A stretch of 6,009 bases of DNA, taken from positions 948 to 6,956 of the forward strand of contig JABAYQ010000122.1 of assembly GCA_018608925.1 (NCBI GenBank), in the 5' to 3' direction. This DNA comes from Cryomorphaceae bacterium. GTDB lineage: Bacteria; Bacteroidota; Bacteroidia; Flavobacteriales; UBA7312. How positions within the stretch are numbered: position 1 is the first letter of the stretch; each line of letters begins with the position of its first letter. The notes under the pieces are model-generated. The model ran no database searches. It was given only the letters and a program-made list of their open reading frames with translations, and had not been told where the DNA came from. Made by a program: the position numbers and the translations under genes. Of the stretch, positions 1-4,661 are shown piece by piece.

Positions 1-738
1 AGAATCGGAAACAAGTTATATTTTGGAGAAGATGATAGTTTAGTTGCTGAAGTAATTGACAATACAACTTCAAGAGGAAGAACTCTTAGATTTTTATTTG
101 ATGGTTCTTATGAAGAATTTAGACAAAAACTTAAGGATTTAGGACAAACTCCTATTCCAAAATATATTGATCGCGAACCTGATCAAGAAGACTTAGAGCG
201 TTTCCAAACTATTTATGCTAAAAATGAAGGTGCAGTAGCAGCTCCATCAGCAGGATTACACTTTAGTAGAGAGCTATTAAAAAGACTTGAAATAAAAGGA
301 GTAGATTTTGCAGAGCTAACCCTTCATATAGGACTAGGAACATTTAGACCTGTAGAAGTAGAAGACTTAAGCAAACACAAAATGGATTCTGAAGAAGCAA
401 TTATTAGTGCTGAAACAGTAGATATCATTAACAATGGTATAAAAAAGAAAAAGCGTATTTGTGCAGTAGGAACAACATCTGTTCGTGCGGTAGAAACATC
501 GGTAACTACAAATGGCTTAATGACTCCTTTTGAAGGTTGGACAAATAAGTTCATTTACCCTCCATATAACTTTGACATACCAAGTTGTATGATTACTAAC
601 TTCCACACACCAAAATCTACTTTATTGATGATGGTAAGTGCTTTTGGAGGTTTTGAATTAATTCAAGAAGCATACAAAGAAGCAATAAAAGAAGAATATA
701 AATTCTTGAGCTACGGAGATGCAATGTTAATTTTATAA
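1..738 (+). CDS. queA: tRNA preQ1(34) S-adenosylmethionine ribosyltransferase-isomerase QueA, 5'-truncated by the window edge
   Basis: QueA transfers the ribosyl part of S-adenosylmethionine to preQ1 at tRNA position 34 and isomerises it to epoxyqueuosine, the penultimate step of queuosine synthesis, in the cytoplasm. Frame 1 is open from base 1 to TAA at 736-738, giving 245 residues. The family is usually about 345-350 residues long, so roughly the first 100 are outside the window. Family blocks seen, in window residue numbers: a TPIPKYIDR stretch (50-58), ERFQTIYA then [12 protein letters not shown] (66-88), [11 protein letters not shown] (109-119), HKMDSE (126-131), [11 protein letters not shown] (155-165), FIYPPYNF (184-191), [17 protein letters not shown] (199-215) and a C-terminal SYGDAMLIL. 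No frameshift or missing block is apparent. The ispD GTG lies three bases after the stop and in the same frame, so co-transcription and translational coupling are likely. The identification is very secure; the start and promoter cannot be seen. Confidence 0.97.
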   Translation, partial: RIGNKLYFGEDDSLVAEVIDNTTSRGRTLRFLFDGSYEEFRQKLKDLGQTPIPKYIDREPDQEDLERFQTIYAKNEGAVAAPSAGLHFSRELLKRLEIKGVDFAELTLHIGLGTFRPVEVEDLSKHKMDSEEAIISAETVDIINNGIKKKKRICAVGTTSVRAVETSVTTNGLMTPFEGWTNKFIYPPYNFDIPSCMITNFHTPKSTLLMMVSAFGGFELIQEAYKEAIKEEYKFLSYGDAMLIL

Positions 739-741
739 GTA

Positions 742-1407
742 GTGGATTCTTTTGTTGTAATTGTTGCTGGCGGTAATGGGTCTCGAATGGGGTCAGACAT
801 ACCAAAGCAGTTTTTAGAACTAGATGGAAAGCCTATACTAATGCATACCTTTGAGAGGCTATATAGCATTACTCCTAATTCTAATTTTGTTTTAGTATTG
901 CCAAAAATTCAATTCGAATATTGGCACACTCTTTGCGAAAAACACCAATTTAAATTCAATTACAATTTAGTGGAGGGAGGCGACAGTCGTTTTCAGTCTG
1001 TTAAAAATGGGCTTTCTAAAATAAGTGCTAATTCATTAGTTGCTATTCACGATGGAGTAAGACCATTTATAAACAAGAGTGTATTCGAAAGTTGCATGAA
1101 AGAAGCTAAAAATAGAGGCGCAGCAATCCCAACTCTAGCAATCACCGATAGCATAAGAGAATTAGGCAACAACAGCTCTAAAATAAGAGATCGCAATCTT
1201 TTCGTAAGCGTACAAACGCCACAATGTTTTCAATCCCAAATTATTATAGAGAGTTACCAACAAGAATTTAAACCCTCTTTTACGGATGACGCCTCTGTTG
1301 TTGAAAATAATGGACATGAAGTTTCTTTAGTTAAAGGGAACAAAGAAAATATAAAGATTACAACTCCAGAAGATTTAAAAGTTGCTCTTAGCTTTATAAA
1401 TCGTTAA
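742..1407 (+). CDS. ispD: 2-C-methyl-D-erythritol 4-phosphate cytidylyltransferase IspD
   Basis: IspD joins MEP and CTP to form CDP-methylerythritol, the third step of the MEP (non-mevalonate) route to isopentenyl diphosphate; it is cytoplasmic. The 221-residue length is normal. The N-terminal nucleotide loop AGGNGSRMGSDIPKQF (9-24) carries Arg15 and Lys22, which by position match the catalytic Arg20 and Lys27 of E. coli IspD. Further family blocks are GGDSRFQSVKNGL (79-91), AIHDGVRPFI (101-110, with the expected Asp104), QTPQ (158-161), TDDASVVE (181-188) and NIKITTPEDL (203-212, Lys205 matching E. coli Lys213). The start is GTG at 742: an in-frame TAA lies two codons upstream, and the next ATG (codon 16) would remove the nucleotide loop. 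No Shine-Dalgarno sequence is visible, so translation probably depends on coupling to queA. The last 14 bases overlap the 3' end of the convergent amidohydrolase gene. Confidence 0.96.
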   Translation: MDSFVVIVAGGNGSRMGSDIPKQFLELDGKPILMHTFERLYSITPNSNFVLVLPKIQFEYWHTLCEKHQFKFNYNLVEGGDSRFQSVKNGLSKISANSLVAIHDGVRPFINKSVFESCMKEAKNRGAAIPTLAITDSIRELGNNSSKIRDRNLFVSVQTPQCFQSQIIIESYQQEFKPSFTDDASVVENNGHEVSLVKGNKENIKITTPEDLKVALSFINR

Positions 1408-2548
1408 TATTTAATGGACGAACTTTTGTGTTAGAAGTAAGCTCGAAAGTATCACTCAATTGAGTTAACACATTGATACCAGGATTTTTTCCTTTTGCAA
1501 AAGTTCCTAAGTCGTCTAAGCCTAAAAATTCAGCTCCATTTTTACATGCCCACATTATTAATGTATTAATGTCTACATTTTGATATTTAGAAATAACAAT
1601 CATTTCTTCTAAGATGCTTAAAGAGTCGTTAGAGGCTAGACTATCTGTTCCTATAGTAATTTTACAATTTGCAGCTGCAAAATCAGCGTAGTTTGGAAGA
1701 CGATTTTCAATATATAAATTAGCCTTAGGGCAAGTGCACCAATAAAAACTTTCGCTATTTGAGTTAACCCATTTCATATCTTTAAGACTAGAAAAAGTGT
1801 TATGCACTAATAGGGTTTTTGCGTTTGGTAAATGAGGGAAAGTAGACCGAATCGCACTTTTTCCAGTTTTGGTGAAATAATGAACATTAGTTAATGTTTC
1901 AAAAAGCAATCCACTTCGATCTAGAAACATTCGATCTTCTGTCTCCGTTTCTTGATTATGAATACTAAGTAAGCCTCCACGATTGTAATTCTTAATAAGG
2001 GCAAACAATTCGTTTGAAACGGAATAATTAGCGTGAGGGACTAATGAACTTGGAGTGTTGCATTGCTTTTCTAATTGAAGGCCATTATCAAAAACTTGAT
2101 TTGCTAATTCGGGATTTAAGGAAAATAACTCTATGAACGTATGGTAGTAAATAGAGCTGTTTTCTTTGACTTTAAACGTATGATTAGTATTAGAAATGTC
2201 TGCTACTGCAACAATACCATTTTGACGCATTTGAGCATCAGCCTTTTCTATTTCAGAGTCAATTAATTGTTGTTCTGTTTTTCGTATGTGAGGAATTTGT
2301 GAAATAAAAGCTGGCAAACCCGTTTCTCTCTCTAACTTAGATTTAAGGTGAGATAACTCAAGATGACAATGAGTATTTATAAATCCAGGACATAAAGCGC
2401 CATCAATTTTTTTGATTTTATGCGCAGGAACAAGGCCTTTATTTTTAAGAACATCGACAATGTTTCCATGAGAGTCCACCACTAAAATACCTGATTTTAT
2501 TGGTTCAGAATTGCCGGTAAAAAGTATATCGCTTTCAAGATAGTGCAT
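1394..2548 (-). CDS. COG0402-type metal-dependent amidohydrolase (deaminase/chlorohydrolase-like), substrate unassigned
   Basis: This 384-residue protein belongs to the amidohydrolase superfamily branch containing SAH/MTA, guanine and aminofutalosine deaminases and TrzN/AtzA-type enzymes. Residues 1-50 and the last ~40 should form the small beta-sandwich domain; the metal-dependent TIM barrel lies between. The usual ligand set is complete: PGFINTHCHLE with His60 and His62, PHANYS with His172, SIHNQE with His197 and Glu200, LLVHN with His249, and GTDSLASN with Asp302. This pattern predicts a single divalent metal (Zn or Fe) and an active hydrolase, most plausibly a deaminase of an aminated purine-like or related ring; the exact substrate cannot be read from sequence. 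No signal peptide or membrane segment is seen, so it should be cytoplasmic. The ATG at 2548-2546 lies 7 bases beyond a consensus -7 promoter box on this strand. It is divergent from rlmN, convergent with ispD, and looks like a single-gene transcript. Confidence 0.9.
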   Translation of the reverse strand: MHYLESDILFTGNSEPIKSGILVVDSHGNIVDVLKNKGLVPAHKIKKIDGALCPGFINTHCHLELSHLKSKLERETGLPAFISQIPHIRKTEQQLIDSEIEKADAQMRQNGIVAVADISNTNHTFKVKENSSIYYHTFIELFSLNPELANQVFDNGLQLEKQCNTPSSLVPHANYSVSNELFALIKNYNRGGLLSIHNQETETEDRMFLDRSGLLFETLTNVHYFTKTGKSAIRSTFPHLPNAKTLLVHNTFSSLKDMKWVNSNSESFYWCTCPKANLYIENRLPNYADFAAANCKITIGTDSLASNDSLSILEEMIVISKYQNVDINTLIMWACKNGAEFLGLDDLGTFAKGKNPGINVLTQLSDTFELTSNTKVRPLNINDL

Positions 2549-2555
2549 GATAGTA

Positions 2556-2563
2556 CAAAGATA
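2556..2563 (-). promoter_or_regulatory. -7 promoter box (TATCTTTG) for the amidohydrolase gene
   Basis: Read on the minus strand this is TATCTTTG, a full match to the Bacteroidota sigma-A -7 consensus TAnnTTTG. Only 7 bases separate it from the amidohydrolase ATG, so the expected transcription start (about 4 nt beyond the box) would leave a leader of only a few nucleotides. No convincing -33 TTTG is present at the usual ~19-base spacing; a TTTG on this strand at 2591-2588 is 24 bases away. Activity is inferred from motif and position only. Confidence 0.6.
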
Positions 2564-2564
2564 C

Positions 2565-2572
2565 TATCTTTG
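2565..2572 (+). promoter_or_regulatory. -7 promoter box (TATCTTTG) for rlmN
   Basis: TATCTTTG matches the Bacteroidota -7 consensus TAnnTTTG exactly and lies four bases before the ATG at 2577. The expected transcription start falls at or next to the A of that ATG, so the rlmN mRNA should be leaderless. The box lies inside the ten extra codons of a possible longer reading frame from 2547, which argues against that upstream start. The -33 position (about 2542-2545, AGTG) is only a weak match to TTTG. Confidence 0.65.
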
Positions 2573-2576
2573 TGCC

Positions 2577-3623
2577 ATGTCTGAAGACAAAAAAAACATA
2601 AGATTACTTACGCTCAATGAGTTAAAAGATTTTTTCACTGAAAATAATCAAGCTGCATTTAGAGCTAAACAAGTGTACGAATGGCTATGGAAGAAATCCG
2701 CACATTCTTTTGATAAAATGAGCAATTTATCTCAACCAGTAAGAGATTTATTAGAAGCAAATTTTGTTATAAATCATGCTACAATATCAGAAGAACAAAA
2801 AAGCGCTGACCATACTATTAAATCAGCATTTAAATTATTTGACAATAATAATGTAGAAGGAGTACTGATCCCTACAAAAACCCGAGTAACAGCATGCATC
2901 TCATCGCAAGTAGGATGTAGTCTTACTTGTGCATTTTGTGCCACAGGCACCTTAGACCGACTAAGAAACCTGACTGCAGACGAAATGTATGATCAGGTAT
3001 TCATGCTAAATGAACAAGCTCTAAAAAACTACAAAAAAAAGCTTTCCAATATTGTTTACATGGGAATGGGCGAGCCTTTGTTAAATTACAAAAACATGCT
3101 AGAGTCGGTTGAGAAAATAACCTCAGCAGACGGACTCGGCATGTCTCCTAAAAGAATAACAGTTTCTACAGCAGGAATTGCTAAGCTGATTAAAAAGCTT
3201 GGTGACGATGATGTTAAATTTAACTTAGCTGTTTCTCTTCATGCTGCAAATGATTTAAAGCGAAATCAGATAATGCCAATTAATGAGCAAAATTCGCTCG
3301 ACTCTTTATCAGAGGCAATTGAGTATTTTTATGAAAAAACAGAAACAAGGTTAACTTACGAATACATCATTTTTAAAGATTTTAATGATGAAATACAAGA
3401 TGCTATTGAATTATATGAGTTTGCTAAAATAACGCCTTGTAAAGTTAATATAATCGAATATAACCCAATAGACGGAGGTAAGTTTAAGCAAGCCGACAAA
3501 CAAAAGGTAGATCGATTCGTTGAGTTTTTAGAGAGTAGAAATATGATTGTAAACGTAAGGCGAAGTAGAGGAAAAGATATCGATGCAGCTTGTGGCCAAT
3601 TGGCTAACAAATTAATTAAATAA
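2577..3623 (+). CDS. rlmN: Dual-specificity 23S rRNA A2503 / tRNA A37 C2-methyltransferase RlmN (radical SAM)
   Basis: RlmN methylates C2 of A2503 at the 23S rRNA peptidyl-transferase centre and, in E. coli, of A37 in some tRNAs, using a 4Fe-4S cluster and two SAM molecules. The 348-residue length is typical. An N-terminal helical RNA-binding region (about 1-90, with FRAKQVYEWLWKK at 28-40) precedes the radical-SAM core. The cluster motif GCSLTCAFC supplies Cys114, Cys118 and Cys121. Cys339 in DIDAACGQL matches the methyl-carrying Cys355 of E. coli, and Cys107 matches E. coli Cys118. YMGMGEPL (161-168) is the SAM-binding block, followed by MSPKRITVSTAG and NLAVSLHA. The whole set supports RlmN over the resistance enzyme Cfr, which acts on C8. 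The ATG at 2577 is preferred to the in-frame ATG at 2547, because the latter overlaps the divergent gene's start codon and lies upstream of the promoter box. The gene follows a symmetrical divergent promoter and precedes a 63-base gap. Confidence 0.96.
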   Translation: MSEDKKNIRLLTLNELKDFFTENNQAAFRAKQVYEWLWKKSAHSFDKMSNLSQPVRDLLEANFVINHATISEEQKSADHTIKSAFKLFDNNNVEGVLIPTKTRVTACISSQVGCSLTCAFCATGTLDRLRNLTADEMYDQVFMLNEQALKNYKKKLSNIVYMGMGEPLLNYKNMLESVEKITSADGLGMSPKRITVSTAGIAKLIKKLGDDDVKFNLAVSLHAANDLKRNQIMPINEQNSLDSLSEAIEYFYEKTETRLTYEYIIFKDFNDEIQDAIELYEFAKITPCKVNIIEYNPIDGGKFKQADKQKVDRFVEFLESRNMIVNVRRSRGKDIDAACGQLANKLIK

Positions 3624-3634
3624 GGATCCAATTG

Positions 3635-3649
3635 GTCTTTCTTAAAGAC
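3635..3649 (+). terminator. Possible small hairpin after rlmN (weak terminator candidate)
   Basis: GTCTTT-CTT-AAAGAC forms a six-pair stem with a three-base loop, starting 12 bases after the rlmN stop. The right arm can instead pair with the next bases as AAGAC-T-GTCTT (3645-3655), so two hairpins compete. The stem is short, A+T-rich and has no clean U-tract after it; it also overlaps the predicted promoter of the next gene. It may be a leaky terminator or chance. Confidence 0.25.
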
Positions 3650-3668
3650 TGTCTTATTTGTATCTTAG
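3638..3668 (+). promoter_or_regulatory. Probable Bacteroidota-type promoter for the polyprenyl synthase-dnaG pair
   Basis: TATCTTAG at 3661-3668 differs from the -7 consensus TAnnTTTG at one base. TTTC at 3638-3641, exactly 19 bases upstream, is one base from the -33 element TTTG. The predicted start near 3672 gives a leader of about 15 bases before the ATG at 3687, with no Shine-Dalgarno sequence in it. Transcription may also read through from rlmN. Confidence 0.5.
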
Positions 3669-3686
3669 CACCCAAAGTTAAAATCC

Positions 3687-4661
3687 ATGAGTGTCGTTAA
3701 TCAAATAAAATTTCCTGTAAAAAAAGAAATGCTACTCTTTGAAAAAAAATTCAAAGAATCAATGGGCAGTTCTGTTCCTTTACTTGACACTATAACCCAT
3801 TACATTATTAAAAGAAAAGGGAAGCAAATGCGCCCTATGTTCGTTTTCCTTTGCGGAAAAATGTTTGGTAAAATTGATGAAAGCACTTATAGAGCAGCTT
3901 CTTTAATAGAATTGCTTCATACGGCAACATTGGTACATGATGATGTGGTAGATGACGCAAATTTAAGGCGAGGTTTTTTCTCTATCAATGCCATATGGAA
4001 AAATAAAATTGCTGTTTTAGTAGGAGATTTTCTTCTGTCTAAAGGTTTGCTTCTGTCGCTAGAAAACGAAGATTATTCTTTACTACAAATTGTTTCGAGA
4101 GCAGTAAAAGAAATGAGTGAAGGTGAACTTCTTCAAATTGAAAAAGCTAGAAAACTTGATATTGAAGAGCCTGTCTATTTCGAAATTATTCGTAAAAAAA
4201 CAGCAACTCTTATTGCAGCATGCTGTGCTTGTGGAGCGAGTGCGTCTGATCAAAAGCAAGAAACAATTGATAAAATGCAAGAGTTTGGAGAGCTAACAGG
4301 AATTGCTTTTCAAATGAAAGATGATTTATTCGATTATTATAATAACGACATTATAGGTAAACCAACAGGTATTGATATTAAAGAGCAAAAAATGACACTG
4401 CCTCTTATTTATACCCTTAATAATATCGACACTAAGAATAAAAAGTTCATTATTAAAACCATCAAAAATCATAATACTGATAGAGAAAGAGTCGAAAAAG
4501 TATTAGAAATAGTTAAAAAGAATGGTGGCATAGAATACACTATTGAAAAAATGAAAGAGTATCAGCAGAATGCTTTAAAAATTCTGCATACATTTGAAGA
4601 CAATGATGCAAGAAATTCTTTAGAATTACTACTTAACTACGTCATTGATAGAAAAAAATGA
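3687..4661 (+). CDS. Long-chain trans-polyprenyl diphosphate synthase (IspB/octaprenyl synthase-like)
   Basis: This 324-residue all-helical prenyl elongase adds isopentenyl diphosphate units to an allylic diphosphate such as farnesyl diphosphate. The product probably supplies the menaquinone side chain. The expected motifs are in order: GKQMRP (45-50), the first Asp-rich motif HDDVVDDANLRRG with Asp85, Asp86 and Asp89 then Arg94-Arg95, GDFLL (113-117), EGELLQ (135-140), a Lys171-Thr172 pair, and the second Asp-rich motif FQMKDDLFD with Asp212, Asp213 and Asp216, followed by GKPTGIDIKEQKMTLPL. The fifth residue before the first DDxxD is the small Ala80, typical of enzymes that make long chains rather than of farnesyl synthases; the exact chain length is not readable. 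The start at 3687 is supported by the upstream promoter and normal length. The stop overlaps the dnaG start as ATGA, suggesting translational coupling. It shares isoprenoid metabolism with ispD upstream, but on a separate transcript. Confidence 0.93.
   Translation: MSVVNQIKFPVKKEMLLFEKKFKESMGSSVPLLDTITHYIIKRKGKQMRPMFVFLCGKMFGKIDESTYRAASLIELLHTATLVHDDVVDDANLRRGFFSINAIWKNKIAVLVGDFLLSKGLLLSLENEDYSLLQIVSRAVKEMSEGELLQIEKARKLDIEEPVYFEIIRKKTATLIAACCACGASASDQKQETIDKMQEFGELTGIAFQMKDDLFDYYNNDIIGKPTGIDIKEQKMTLPLIYTLNNIDTKNKKFIIKTIKNHNTDRERVEKVLEIVKKNGGIEYTIEKMKEYQQNALKILHTFEDNDARNSLELLLNYVIDRKK

Larger units (their letters stand above)
2555..2573. repeat. Perfect 19-bp palindrome formed by two back-to-back -7 boxes
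   Basis: The sequence ACAAAGATA-C-TATCTTTGT has two 9-base arms that are exact reverse complements around a single central C at 2564. Each arm contains one promoter box, one for each divergent gene, so RNA polymerase could not occupy both at once. The same symmetry would also suit a dimeric regulator, but no regulator gene lies nearby. The symmetry is seen directly; its role is inferred. Confidence 0.8.

Noticed and set aside
324..554. Minus-strand 76-residue open frame inside queA
   Set aside because: Antisense to well-conserved QueA blocks, with low-complexity Phe/Ile/Ser content typical of a shadow frame.
617..805. Minus-strand 62-residue open frame across the queA-ispD junction
   Set aside because: Antisense to the conserved QueA C-terminus and the IspD nucleotide loop; Leu/Gln-rich shadow with no recognisable domain.
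1408..1442. Possible bidirectional terminator hairpin (ACTTTT-GTGTT-AGAAGT) near the ispD end
   Set aside because: Short stem with a G-U pair, lying inside the amidohydrolase coding sequence, with no U-tract on either side.
2547..2576. Ten-codon N-terminal extension of RlmN from the ATG at 2547
   Set aside because: It overlaps the divergent gene's start codon, lies over the consensus -7 box, and adds residues that do not look like the RlmN N-terminus; the ATG at 2577 is better.
3030..3043. A_AAA_AAG (dnaX-like) heptamer in frame within rlmN, and a similar A_AAA_AAC near codon 7
   Set aside because: A -1 slip at either would truncate RlmN within a short distance before or just after essential motifs. 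These show that such heptamers arise by chance in this A+T-rich DNA, which lowers the weight of the one before dnaG.
3356..3631. Minus-strand 91-residue open frame over the rlmN 3' end
   Set aside because: Fully antisense to conserved RlmN sequence including the catalytic Cys339 region; no promoter or family resemblance.
4083..4280. Minus-strand 65-residue open frame inside the polyprenyl synthase gene
   Set aside because: Phe/Cys/Ser-rich shadow antisense to the conserved synthase core.
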